NCBI GenBank assembly: GCA_945929965.1
Contig: CAMEOT010000023.1
Coordinates: 1 to 44,257, forward strand
From: an uncultured Lachnospiraceae bacterium
GTDB lineage: Bacteria; Bacillota; Clostridia; Lachnospirales; Lachnospiraceae
Reading direction: 5' to 3'
Length of the DNA: 44,257 nucleotides
Below are positions 26,308-34,431 of this stretch, piece by piece. Positions within the stretch are counted from its first letter, which is position 1; every line of letters starts with the position of its first letter. The notes below the pieces were generated by a model. That model worked only from the letters and a program-made list of their open reading frames with translations, made no database searches and was not told the origin of the DNA. The translations under genes and the position numbers were made by a program.

Positions 26308-29300
26308 ATGACTAAAAAAGAGATTAAGCAAATTATTCGACAACTAAAAACATACGAAATGGATGTCAGGGATGTTCCGCAAGAGGTTTGTTATCACAAA
26401 GACATTATAGAAGCAGAGCGGAAGTTTGGGCTCAGAAAAGCATATAATCGTGGATATGATGCAGTCCATGAACTATTTTTTGTAGAAGAGAAGCTATTCA
26501 ATTATAGGGAAGGGGAGATGAAGTGCTGCAACAATAAATTGACCTTTCCCACGTTTGAAGAATATTATGATTATCTTGATGGAGATATTTATGAATCTGC
26601 CTGCTATAAATTCCTGGATTTTCAGGAATATATTGATTATATTCGTGACAAAGAAATCAATGTAGATGCGCTTGTGAAAAGAGAGACTTTTTTAACAGAG
26701 ACTATTGATGACTTAACGATAGAAGTATCTGAAGAAGAGGTATCTGCCTATAGGGAAAAAGAAAGTAATAAAACACTGATAGAAAAATGGATTAAAAAAT
26801 TCAATGCATGTAAAACCGCAGATGATTTAGCTGCAATGGTCAAAAAATATGATAAATCGAAGTTGAAGGACGATATAGATGTAATTCTCTTTTTTTACTG
26901 TTATATATTTTCGGATGTGACAGATCAGGATAGATTTAAGGCAATTATGAATTACATTAGTACAGGATTATATCCGGAATATAAGTTACGTTATGCATTG
27001 TGTTCTATATATAATCCCCAAGATGTACTAGATAATTATAAATATTCCAAGGATTCTATAGATGCAAAGACAACATTTTACACTCATAAAAGGAAGATTA
27101 AAAACCACATCAAAGAATTAGAAGCAGGAAAGATCGACATAAGAAAAAGATATTATTTTGATAAAAGACTGAATTATTTCTGTGAGCAAACGGAAGCATT
27201 TCCTATACCAGATAAAATAGGATGCTATATATATTCATACAAAAGAATTTTTTTCAATTTTGATCAGTTTGTTGCGTATACACGAGGGGATCTTAGAGGG
27301 GCTGATTTGTCAGGAGCATTAGAATTAAATGTGGACTTTCATAATTATAAAATAGATAAAACAACCAGATTGCCGATTACATCTAAAGGAGATTTTACTT
27401 GCGAAATCAATAAGAAATATGACAACGGAAAGTTTGTTGTAAATAAGGAATGGAGAACAAAAGAAGGATGTCTTGTAAAAAAGAATACGTTTGAAACACC
27501 ATATTTTTTTGATTTTGTTTACTATTTGAAGGGAGACTTAAGTGGTGCTGATTTAGTGTCCTGTGATGGATTAAAGAATCTGAAAGCCGGATATGAAAAA
27601 ATAGATTTTTCTGGTGCAAATATGACCAGCACAATGTGCGAAAAATTTGGGGTCGCATATGAAAAATACGATTTGAATACGAATGCTATAGGATCGTTTC
27701 CTATAACAGAAAAGAATGAGAAAGATACTTCTGACATGATGGAAGAAAGTATGGAACTAAGAGCTGTGCATGGGGAAGAACTTAGTGTAGATATCCTTGG
27801 AGAACATAATTGGTATTGCACGAGAATTTATTATGTAACAGATCTTCATTTGATGCATTATCTACAGAACATGCAATGCAAATCAAAACAGGATGTTATA
27901 TATGCGCTCACAAAGATATCAGAGGAAATCGCAAATAAATCAGGAGATATAATACTTATTGGGGGAGATGTTTGCTCTGACTTCCATATTTTTCAGCAGT
28001 TTGTCAATAAACTGAGTAATCAAATTGATGAAAATCAAAAAATAGTATTTGTGCTGGGCAATCATGAATTTTGGGAATTTCCTGGTCAAAATATGGATGA
28101 AATTGTAGCAACTTATCGAAGGGTGATTGAAGATAATGGTATGTACTTGCTTCACAATGAAATACTATATGAGAATCCCGACCAAGAATTTCATATTATA
28201 CCTTACGAGGAGCTAATAGCAGTCTCTTCGGAAACACTGAAACGCAGATTACAGAGAACACGCTTAGTAATCCTTGGGGGTACAGGATTCTCAGGCTACA
28301 ATGAAAGCTTTAATGCAAATCAAGGAATTTATAGGAATACACTGAACAGAGCTGAGGAAATTGAAGAAAGCAAGAAGTTTGAAACACTGTATGAAAAAGT
28401 CCAGCCGGCAATTTGTGATAAAAATACTATTATCTTTACGCATACGCCGAAATGTGATTGGAGTGCGGATGCTACACCTTATAAAAATCTTGTATATGTA
28501 AGCGGACATACACATAGAAATGAGTTTTATGATGACGGTGAATATAGAATTTATGCAGACAATCAAATAGGATACAACGGTAGAGAAGTCCATACAAAAT
28601 GCTTTCTTATGGACAGTGAGTATAATATATTCGCAGATTATGAAGATGGTATCTATGAAATTACGGCGGATCAATATATGGATTTCTATAGGGGGAAAAA
28701 TATAAAAATGAATTTTGGCCGAGAAACCAATATTCTGTATATGCTTAAGAAGAAGGGCCATTATTGCTTTATCCATGAATCAACGTATGGCGTACTGTCA
28801 ATCTTAAATGGAGGGGCATTACGTCATCTTGAAAGAACAGATGTCAAATATTATTATGATCACATGGATGAGATAACTTCTGCCATTGAGAATCCCCTGA
28901 ATCAATATTTAGATGTCCAACGAAGAATTTCAGAAGAAATCAAACAAATCGGTGGGGATGGAAGAATCCATGGATGCATTATAGATATTGACTGGTATAA
29001 TCACATTTATGTGAACCCGATAGATATGAAAATTGTTGGATATTGGGCAGAGAATATGATAAATAAATTCGTTTATCCTGATATACCATCATTGTTGAAA
29101 GTAGAATGTCCCGATTATTATAAAAATTATCAAAAGTTACTTAAGGAAGGAGGGATAAATCTTTTGCTTCCGGAAAAAAACAAGAGGAATGAGGTAATAT
29201 TACAGCCGCAAAAATATCTCGGCACGGATATTTACAGGGCATCCAGAGAAATAAAAAAGATGCAGAAACTTACAACATCCAATATTTTGACGGTATGGTA

Positions 29301-29340
29301 TGAGAAACTGAAAGGTGGAAAATTACTCCCGGGAGAATGA
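26308..29340 (+). CDS. Large metallophosphoesterase, candidate defence protein
   Basis: 1010 residues. The calcineurin-like phosphoesterase core has all expected metal ligands: Asp512-His514 in TDLH, Asp554 in GGD, Asn585-His586 in GNHE, His712 in THTP, and His734/His736 in GHTH. Before it, two pentapeptide-like stretches (GDLRGADLSGA near 327 and GDLSGADL near 408, with 'IDFSGANMTS') lie in an about 500-residue region I do not recognise. The C-terminal 200 residues are also unknown. The gene is strongly AT-rich compared with the conjugation genes, stands alone between terminators, and lies among regulators near the element end. It could be a nuclease or phosphodiesterase acting in defence (inference). 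Confidence 0.75.
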   Translation: MTKKEIKQIIRQLKTYEMDVRDVPQEVCYHKDIIEAERKFGLRKAYNRGYDAVHELFFVEEKLFNYREGEMKCCNNKLTFPTFEEYYDYLDGDIYESACYKFLDFQEYIDYIRDKEINVDALVKRETFLTETIDDLTIEVSEEEVSAYREKESNKTLIEKWIKKFNACKTADDLAAMVKKYDKSKLKDDIDVILFFYCYIFSDVTDQDRFKAIMNYISTGLYPEYKLRYALCSIYNPQDVLDNYKYSKDSIDAKTTFYTHKRKIKNHIKELEAGKIDIRKRYYFDKRLNYFCEQTEAFPIPDKIGCYIYSYKRIFFNFDQFVAYTRGDLRGADLSGALELNVDFHNYKIDKTTRLPITSKGDFTCEINKKYDNGKFVVNKEWRTKEGCLVKKNTFETPYFFDFVYYLKGDLSGADLVSCDGLKNLKAGYEKIDFSGANMTSTMCEKFGVAYEKYDLNTNAIGSFPITEKNEKDTSDMMEESMELRAVHGEELSVDILGEHNWYCTRIYYVTDLHLMHYLQNMQCKSKQDVIYALTKISEEIANKSGDIILIGGDVCSDFHIFQQFVNKLSNQIDENQKIVFVLGNHEFWEFPGQNMDEIVATYRRVIEDNGMYLLHNEILYENPDQEFHIIPYEELIAVSSETLKRRLQRTRLVILGGTGFSGYNESFNANQGIYRNTLNRAEEIEESKKFETLYEKVQPAICDKNTIIFTHTPKCDWSADATPYKNLVYVSGHTHRNEFYDDGEYRIYADNQIGYNGREVHTKCFLMDSEYNIFADYEDGIYEITADQYMDFYRGKNIKMNFGRETNILYMLKKKGHYCFIHESTYGVLSILNGGALRHLERTDVKYYYDHMDEITSAIENPLNQYLDVQRRISEEIKQIGGDGRIHGCIIDIDWYNHIYVNPIDMKIVGYWAENMINKFVYPDIPSLLKVECPDYYKNYQKLLKEGGINLLLPEKNKRNEVILQPQKYLGTDIYRASREIKKMQKLTTSNILTVWYEKLKGGKLLPGE

Positions 29341-29427
29341 AAAATTCTATTGATGTTGAGTGATAATTTGCAGTGAGATATGCTTACAATTTGATGAACT
29401 GAAAACAGAATTATTGAGTAGGACATA

Positions 29428-29470
29428 AAAAAGAAGGTTGCGTATGAAATATTATGTACCTTCTTTTTTT
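29428..29470 (+). terminator. Terminator after the metallophosphoesterase gene
   Basis: AAGAAGGT (29431-29438) pairs with ACCTTCTT (29457-29464), partly extended by inner pairs, and T7 follows. It lies in the 493-bp stretch between the genes ending at 29,340 and starting at 29,834. Confidence 0.8.
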
Positions 29471-29620
29471 ATGTGTGTAAACTATTCAGTTTTGAGTTCA
29501 AAGAGCAACGATTATATTATGCGGCTAGACATATTGTAACAAGAACGTATTAAGAATAAGTTTAGAAATTGTTGTATAAGTAGCACTTGTAATAAAAATT
29601 TAAAAAGTATTTTTTTATAG

Positions 29621-29649
29621 TTGAAATATGATAGCAAGTGTAGTATATT
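29621..29649 (+). promoter_or_regulatory. Sigma-A-type promoter controlled by a LexA-like operator
   Basis: TTGAAA (29621-29626), a 17-bp spacer and TATATT (29644-29649) form a good housekeeping promoter. A perfect LexA-type palindrome begins 11 bp downstream, over the likely start of transcription. It faces the zinc-ribbon and sigma-like genes. Confidence 0.6.
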
Positions 29650-29659
29650 AAAAGCACAG

Positions 29660-29677
29660 AACGAACATATGTTCGTT
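29660..29677. promoter_or_regulatory. LexA (SOS) box
   Basis: An 18-bp perfect palindrome centred on CGAACATATGTTCG (29662-29675) matches the Gram-positive LexA consensus CGAACRNRYGTTYG-like pattern. It sits just downstream of the promoter at 29,621, so LexA would block transcription until DNA damage. A 25-codon frame (29669-29746) begins inside the box; its coding status is doubtful. Confidence 0.7.
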
Positions 29678-29763
29678 TTGAAGAACAGCAGGATCATCCA
29701 AAAAGAAGTTGTTGCCGCTACAATCCCACCCTCCTTTGAGGTGTAGCAAAAGCTGATTGAGGA

Positions 29764-29787
29764 TACCGCAAAGCTGCGGTTTTCTTT
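29764..29787 (+). terminator. Short terminator between SOS promoter and zinc-ribbon gene
   Basis: ACCGCA (29764-29769) pairs with TGCGGT (29774-29779), followed by TTTCTTT. It would end the LexA-controlled transcript after about 125 nt, unless bypassed. Confidence 0.6.
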
Positions 29788-29833
29788 CCCTTTACCGCAT
29801 CCAGTTCATTTATTTATGTGTTGGAGGTGTGAA

Positions 29834-30076
29834 ATGCAACAGGTAGAAAGTGGTATGGTGGTATGCTGTCCAAAGTGTGGGACAACAGCCAGTGTCAGCA
29901 AAATTGGTATTGAAAATTTTGCCTGCAGGAAATGTTCGGCAAAGTTTGGAGCATGGGTTATCAACGGATTTGCTGTGGTCTTTGAAAATAATGGATCAGA
30001 CGGAGAAGATGATCTTAAGAGATTTCAGAAGTGCCAGCAAAAAATACAGATGCTTCATGATTTAAGTAAAAACTGA
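29834..30076 (+). CDS. Small zinc-ribbon protein
   Basis: 80 residues. Two Cys pairs, CCPKCG (about 11-16) and CRKCS (about 30-34), form a zinc ribbon. A short helical, charged tail follows. GGAGG (29823-29827) selects ATG 29834. It lies downstream of the LexA-controlled promoter and upstream of the sigma-like gene. It may bind nucleic acid or a partner; function unknown. Confidence 0.65.
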   Translation: MQQVESGMVVCCPKCGTTASVSKIGIENFACRKCSAKFGAWVINGFAVVFENNGSDGEDDLKRFQKCQQKIQMLHDLSKN

Positions 30077-30223
30077 ATATTGAGAGATATTCCATGACGG
30101 ATATAACAGCTAAGAAGACTGCAGAATCGGTGGTAATATCGAGAGTTTGTTAAGAGTAAAGCACTTAAGGCGGCAAATAGGCAGACCTTCAAAGAAGGCT
30201 GCAAGTCGATTAAGGATAGCAGA

Positions 30224-30314
30224 GCCTGCAAAACGGAGTAGACCAGATAGGTCAAACTGTTTTGCAGGCTTTTTTGTGTGCTCCGTTTTGCGGCTCACCC
30301 GGAGGAGGGGTGAG
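30224..30314 (+). promoter_or_regulatory. Two-state leader (terminator/antiterminator) before the sigma-like gene
   Basis: GCCTGCAAAAC (30224-30234) pairs perfectly with 30259-30269, followed by T6: a terminator. GCAAAACGGAG (30228-30238), overlapping the same strand, pairs perfectly with CTCCGTTTTGC (30281-30291), so the two hairpins exclude each other. A further hairpin, CTCACCC/GGGTGAG, lies at 30,294-30,314. This structure fills most of the 353-bp gap 30,077-30,429. The pattern is that of a riboswitch or attenuator; no known class is recognised. Confidence 0.55.
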
Positions 30315-30429
30315 GATAAGCGGAGTACTGATAAGGTGATAAGTTGTTCTTCGTTTTATAAAAATTCGTCTTCCGGAAGTTTCGGATTAGCCCGGTTCCC
30401 GGGCCACTAACCTTCAGGAGGACGGAAGA

Positions 30430-31494
30430 ATGAAGAAAGAATTATTATTTAGTGAAACCAAGGAATCTAAGAAAGAGTATCTGTCTCGTATGGCAATTCT
30501 GCTTGATATTATCAGGAATTTCCCAGATCTGAAAGCATCGCATCCGCTGCTTATGACAATGGATGATACCGATGCAAAAGAATTTGAAAACTACCTTTGT
30601 CTTGTAGTGTATAAGGATGTAGAGAGAACAGCTAAGATGGTAGCGGCAAATAATTCCTTGTTAGATTATAAGGATGTTATTTTCAGCTATCTGATTATGG
30701 ATGTGATTTCTAATCTTCACAAGTATAACAACCCGGCATATGTTGGATATGCACAAGGGTATTCTTTCGACAGCTTTATTAGGGCGTATGCAAAAAATGC
30801 TGTAAGGCAGGCAATCTCTGAAAAGACTGGATTAAATAAGCACCAGCTGGCAAAGGCGAACCATGTGAAAAAGACAATCCGCCTGGTAGCACTTGCAAAG
30901 AAGATCAGCATGGATTGTGTGACGATTGATGATATTTTTGAATATCAGGGAAAAGTGGGTGACAGCCTGTGTCTGAAAAAGGAAGTCATCAGTGAAGTTC
31001 TTGGATATATGAATACACCGGTACATAATGATGGAATGGAAGAATTTGATGTTCCGTATATGGATTCAGAATATGAAGAATCCGAAAAGAATGAGACAAA
31101 GGAACTATTAAGAGCATTCTTTAATAATTTGCGTAGTGCACAGAAGTATATCTTTTTGCAGAGATGCCAGTCTAAAGAAGAGGGAGCCACAGTAAAGCAG
31201 ATGGCAAAGAATGAAAGACTGATTGCTCTTTGTCTGTTAGATGAAGTTAGTAAAAGGAACATTACGGTTGGCAATTTGTCTATCATGAGACCCAAGGGGA
31301 AGACGGATGCACCACAGATAGAAGAAGTATTTGAAAACGTACAGTATGTAAAACTGGAATTCATTGACTATATGTACAGGGATGCAAAGAAAAGGTTGAT
31401 AGGATACATACGGGATCATGGACTCAGACAACAGGATCTGGAAGGCTGTCTTGGAGATCTTTTGGATGAAGAATGGTATAAGATAAATATGTAA
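30430..31494 (+). CDS. Sigma-70-like regulator
   Basis: 354 residues. Residues about 75-200 follow sigma regions 2 and 3: 'GYSFDSFIRAYAKNAVRQAI' resembles the region 2.4 helix, and 'KKTIRLVALAKKISMDCVTI' with the following DDIF resembles region 3. The C-terminal part (about 215-354, with RSAQKYIFLQRC and SIMRPKGK) is shared with a decayed copy at 34,421-34,839. AGGAGGACGG precedes the start. It is likely to direct transcription of element genes; such sigma-like factors occur in Gram-positive ICEs. The sigma assignment rests on visual pattern only. A repeat array follows directly. Confidence 0.55.
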   Translation: MKKELLFSETKESKKEYLSRMAILLDIIRNFPDLKASHPLLMTMDDTDAKEFENYLCLVVYKDVERTAKMVAANNSLLDYKDVIFSYLIMDVISNLHKYNNPAYVGYAQGYSFDSFIRAYAKNAVRQAISEKTGLNKHQLAKANHVKKTIRLVALAKKISMDCVTIDDIFEYQGKVGDSLCLKKEVISEVLGYMNTPVHNDGMEEFDVPYMDSEYEESEKNETKELLRAFFNNLRSAQKYIFLQRCQSKEEGATVKQMAKNERLIALCLLDEVSKRNITVGNLSIMRPKGKTDAPQIEEVFENVQYVKLEFIDYMYRDAKKRLIGYIRDHGLRQQDLEGCLGDLLDEEWYKINM

Positions 31495-31529
31495 TGGGAA
31501 AGTGCTTCGATTTGGAACCGGGGCACTTT

Positions 31530-31578
31530 TGACGTCTGATTGACGCATGGGATTTTTAGAGAGTGACGTCAGAATGAC
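31530..31578. repeat. TGAC half-site array A (spacing 11-23-11)
   Basis: TGAC cores start at 31530, 31541, 31564 and 31575; the first three continue as TGACGTC or TGACGC. The spacings of 11, 23 and 11 bp place all on one DNA face. The same array with the same spacings occurs at 34,875, also just after a sigma-like gene. Likely a protein-binding array. Confidence 0.6.
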
Positions 31579-31649
31579 ATTAGGGAAAATAATCAAATAC
31601 ACTGACTACATCAAGGATGGACTAATTAAATATATAAAATGCAGTTTAC

Positions 31650-31683
31650 GAGCCAAGGCGAATGCCCTGGCTCAAACTTTTTT
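31650..31683 (+). terminator. Terminator upstream of the MerR gene
   Basis: GAGCCA (31650-31655) pairs with TGGCTC (31668-31673), with inner G-C pairs; AAAC and then T7 follow. It probably ends the sigma-like transcript. Confidence 0.55.
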
Positions 31684-31693
31684 GAAAAATGTG

Positions 31694-31724
31694 TTGACTC
31701 CTACGTTACGTAATAGTTTATGGT
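31694..31724 (+). promoter_or_regulatory. MerR-type promoter with 19-bp spacer
   Basis: TTGACT (31694-31699), a 19-bp spacer and TATGGT (31719-31724). The spacer contains the palindrome TACGTTACGTA (31702-31712). A 19-bp spacer with a central palindrome is the classic operator of MerR regulators, which untwist DNA to activate. It lies 28 bp before the TipAS-type MerR gene, indicating autoregulation. Confidence 0.65.
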
Positions 31725-31752
31725 ATAGTTACACGTGAAGGAGATGAAAGCC

Positions 31753-32481
31753 ATGATGACAGTAAATGAAGTAAGTAAGCTGACAGGAGTGAGTATACGC
31801 ACCTTGCAGTATTATGACAAAATAGGACTTTTGAAGCCGGCAGAGTATACGGAGTCCGGGTACAGACTGTATGACGATGCAGCTCTGGAAAAATTGCAAC
31901 AGATTTTACTGTTTCGGGAGCTTGAGTTTCCGCTAAAAGATATAAAGGATATTATAACCAGATCTGATTTTGACAAGAGAAAAGCACTGGATCAGCAGAT
32001 AGGGCTCTTGGAACTTAAGAAAGAGCATATCGAGAACTTGATCGACATGTGTAAAGGACTAAAACTGAGAGGAGTGAGACATTTGGATTTTACAGCATTT
32101 GATTCCAGCAAGCTTGATGAATATGCTAAAAGAGCAAAAGAGCAGTGGGGCCAGACGCCTGAGTATAAGGAATTTGAAGAAAAGAATAAGAACAGATCAA
32201 AGAGTGATGAAGAGCATATGATGGCTGACTTCATGAAAATCTTTGAGGAGTTCGGTACCATGAAGGGTAAGGATCCTGCGACTGTAGAGGTACAGGATCA
32301 GGTAAAGAAACTTCAGAACTTTATAACTGAGCATTTTTATAAGTGTTCAAATGAGATCCTTGTGGGCTTAGGAAAGATGTATGCCGGAGGTGGTGAATTT
32401 ACGGATAACATCGACAAGATGGGCGGCAAAGGAACTGCTGAGTTTGTTTTTGAAGCTATAAAAGTATATTGCGGAAAGTAA
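31753..32481 (+). CDS. MerR-family regulator with TipAS drug-binding domain
   Basis: 242 residues. An N-terminal MerR winged helix ('SIRTLQYYDKIGLLKPAEYT') and a dimerisation coiled coil (about 75-110) are followed by a C-terminal TipAS-type domain (about 125-242). TipAS proteins bind macrocyclic antibiotics such as thiostrepton in Streptomyces; the ligand here is unknown. AAGGAG at 31739 supports ATG 31753 over the upstream GTG and ATG. Its own promoter carries a matching operator. No other gene is co-transcribed with it, so it may control distant genes. Confidence 0.85.
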   Translation: MMTVNEVSKLTGVSIRTLQYYDKIGLLKPAEYTESGYRLYDDAALEKLQQILLFRELEFPLKDIKDIITRSDFDKRKALDQQIGLLELKKEHIENLIDMCKGLKLRGVRHLDFTAFDSSKLDEYAKRAKEQWGQTPEYKEFEEKNKNRSKSDEEHMMADFMKIFEEFGTMKGKDPATVEVQDQVKKLQNFITEHFYKCSNEILVGLGKMYAGGGEFTDNIDKMGGKGTAEFVFEAIKVYCGK

Positions 32482-32486
32482 TGTGA

Positions 32487-32518
32487 ATGCGCCAAGAGAC
32501 TTTGTTCTCCTGGCGCAT
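32487..32518. terminator. Bidirectional hairpin between convergent genes
   Basis: ATGCGCCA...GAGA (32487-32499) pairs with TCTC...TGGCGCAT (32506-32518) with one bulge on each side. It separates the MerR gene from the minus-strand pair. T tracts are weak on both sides. Confidence 0.6.
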
Positions 32519-32524
32519 ATCTTT

Positions 32525-32713
32525 CTAGAAATCATCATCATTGTCATCGTTGTTTTTCCAGCCGGAATTGAAGTGAAGTTCTCCGGTCTCCATATCCATA
32601 GACATATTATCGCCCATACGCATATGGAAATCGCCATTTGAGTCGATGCCCATGTTGTCAGAAGTCTGATAGATAAAGTCTCCGTCGTCATAGTCAAAGA
32701 TTGGATTACACAT
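32525..32713 (-). CDS. Small acidic protein, unknown function
   Basis: 62 residues, rich in Asp, Asn and Met, with a low-complexity acidic tail (NNDDNDDDF). It starts 4 nt after the stop of the larger minus-strand gene, so both are one operon. No domain is recognised; it may be a partner or antitoxin-like modulator of the HTH protein (inference). Confidence 0.6.
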   Translation of the reverse strand: MCNPIFDYDDGDFIYQTSDNMGIDSNGDFHMRMGDNMSMDMETGELHFNSGWKNNDDNDDDF

Positions 32714-32717
32714 AGAT

Positions 32718-33968
32718 TTACGCCTCCTTTTCGTTAAACTGTTTGATAAAGGTGTTATAGGTTTCTTTTAGCTCGTCAATCAGGAACTGGACTTCTGGAT
32801 TATTTGATGAAGCGGTTACGTTTATAACATTTGTGATAAAGCCTGTTGTATTCTTGGAATAGAAAGGCATGTAGTAGGCAATAAAGCCGGTATCAGGGTA
32901 AAAGTAATATTCACGCCATGCTTCGCGTTCAAAATACGCTGCATCGTAGTAATCTGATTTAGCATCCCCGTAGAGCTCTTTGCAGTTTTCTTTGCTCTTA
33001 TCGACAAGTTCCATTAAGTGATTTTGTACTTTTTTGTTGTGACTGATTGCTTTTTCGAGAAACCTTTTGCTTTCTGAAATGCGTCGGCTCCTTATGAGCA
33101 GATCCAGAACCTGTCCTGCATAAGGGAAAACATAGGTGCTTTTTAAGGCGTCTTTTTCTGCCTCAGTTTCAAATTCATCGAAGAAATAAGAAAGAGCAGT
33201 ATTCTCACTTGATGCAATGCTTTCAATCATGCCTGTTACATTAGGGGAAGATGGGAGAGTAGTATCCCGTAATGTCCAGTGCTGAACAGGGTTTATGGTA
33301 TATAGCAGAGGAAGCTCTCTTGCTTTTAGTTCAGTAAGCATATCGAAGTCTTTATTCTCTATTGCAAGTGAGATCATACGGAATCTAAGATCATCCTGCT
33401 CTTTTAGCATCACATCAAGGATGTCTGTGTAGCCGATATCACGCCTCTTTACGCTTGTTCCTGCCCCGAATCCCAGATAGTAATCTTTCTTATCCTTTCC
33501 GACAAACCAGATATATCCTTGATCCATCAGGTGCTTAAGAAGTTTAAAATTGCCAGCTTCTAAAGCATAGTCAATGACTGTCTTACCAAATTCATCAGGG
33601 TTAAGGAAAGGTTTATCTTCACGATTTATATAGTCTTCCCATTCTTTGGGGTCTTTGGAGAAGGCAATGGAGTAGTTTGTTTTTCTGTTTAGGGAAGGGG
33701 CAAGAGCTTTACCGCCACTAATTATATCCTCGCAGGATACGCCGAGAAGCTTTGAAAAGATAGGAAGATCCTCTATTTGGATGCCTTTATTTCCCTTTTT
33801 GATCTGACAGATGCGGTTTTGCATCTTTTGAATGTCATCCGGATTATAATTTGATCCATCACGCTCTTTAAGGTAGGCGATACCAAACTGACGATCATTT
33901 CCGTATGGGCTCCTTTTTATAAGATCGGAAAGGTGTCTTCCGATAAGTGTGTTGTCTGTCTTGTACAT
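32718..33968 (-). CDS. HTH protein with large helical-repeat C-terminus
   Basis: 416 residues on the minus strand. The first about 75 residues resemble an XRE-like helix-turn-helix ('DDIQKMQNRICQIKKGNKGI', then a 'FSKLLGVSCEDII' element). The remaining 340 form a helical, ankyrin-like repeat region ('GKTVIDYALEAGNFKLLKHLMDQGY'). Three operator-like repeats lie just upstream, suggesting self-regulation. The C-terminal region may sense a ligand or protein. Nothing identifies a specific pathway. Confidence 0.65.
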   Translation of the reverse strand: MYKTDNTLIGRHLSDLIKRSPYGNDRQFGIAYLKERDGSNYNPDDIQKMQNRICQIKKGNKGIQIEDLPIFSKLLGVSCEDIISGGKALAPSLNRKTNYSIAFSKDPKEWEDYINREDKPFLNPDEFGKTVIDYALEAGNFKLLKHLMDQGYIWFVGKDKKDYYLGFGAGTSVKRRDIGYTDILDVMLKEQDDLRFRMISLAIENKDFDMLTELKARELPLLYTINPVQHWTLRDTTLPSSPNVTGMIESIASSENTALSYFFDEFETEAEKDALKSTYVFPYAGQVLDLLIRSRRISESKRFLEKAISHNKKVQNHLMELVDKSKENCKELYGDAKSDYYDAAYFEREAWREYYFYPDTGFIAYYMPFYSKNTTGFITNVINVTASSNNPEVQFLIDELKETYNTFIKQFNEKEA

Positions 33969-34000
33969 AGGCTATCTCCTTTGAGACCATCATAATTAGG

Positions 34001-34087
34001 TGTATGCAAAAAAGATATAACAGATTTGCATATGCAAAAAGCATATGTTAATAATAACAGATAGGTATATATGCGAAAAGCATATAT
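34001..34087. promoter_or_regulatory. Three operator-like repeats upstream of the minus-strand HTH gene
   Basis: Copies 2 and 3 are inverted repeats with 5-nt loops: CATATGC-AAAAA-GCATATG (34029-34047) and ATATATGC-GAAAA-GCATATAT (34067-34087). Copy 1 (34001-34019, TGTATGC-AAAAA-AGATATA) is degenerate. They lie 30-120 bp upstream of the HTH gene start, the expected place for its operator. Confidence 0.6.
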
Positions 34088-34101
34088 TGAAGGAAAAATA
34101 T

Positions 34102-34126
34102 AGAGCCGGTGGGATTTACCGGCTCT
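34102..34126 (-). terminator. Hairpin, terminator-like on the minus strand
   Basis: AGAGCCGGT (34102-34110) pairs perfectly with ACCGGCTCT (34118-34126). On the minus strand it is followed by ATATTTTTCC. No minus-strand gene lies just upstream of it in the present layout, so it may be left over from a lost gene. Confidence 0.5.
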
Positions 34127-34134
34127 AGTATTAG

Positions 34135-34431
34135 AAACTATCAAGGAATGAGAGAGCAGCATCAAAGGCTGCTTCTTCCGTTTTTGTATCCTCTTTTGGA
34201 GAGGTATCTGCATTTGAGGAGGCTTGTGACAAAGTCATCTACGAGAGGATTGTCATTGAAAGGCCTAAGAGCGGGATTGCTCCTAATTCTGAGTTTGAAG
34301 AATATGTTTCTACAACATATATAGAAACCACATACAGAAGAATCGATAGGAATATCAGAAGTGCTTTTGTAAAAAAGAGCCTTGATGAAACAGATATGCT
34401 GGCAATTCTTAATTATTTAATCAATATGTAA
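34135..34431 (+). pseudogene. Coding remnant, unrecognised
   Basis: An open frame of 99 codons with no good start, ending 'KKSLDETDMLAILNYLINM'. Its amino-acid composition looks protein-like (RIVIERPKSG, 'YVSTTYIETTYRRIDRNI'), but I recognise no family. It lies directly upstream of the sigma-like pseudogene and is probably part of the same decayed region. Confidence 0.35.

Noticed and set aside
29669..29746. 25-codon open frame beginning inside the LexA box
   Set aside because: No ribosome site (the start lies within the operator) and no recognisable product; kept only as a comment.
30147..30410. 87-codon plus-strand open frame before the sigma-like gene
   Set aside because: No ribosome site, basic low-complexity translation, and it lies over mutually exclusive RNA hairpins and a terminator. 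It is better read as a structured leader.
31547..31738. 63-codon plus-strand open frame between the sigma-like and MerR genes
   Set aside because: It runs through the TGAC array, a terminator and the MerR promoter; no ribosome site.
34109..34324. 71-codon plus-strand open frame
   Set aside because: Out of frame with the protein-like remnant in 34,135-34,431, no ribosome site, and it overlaps a perfect hairpin; taken as chance.
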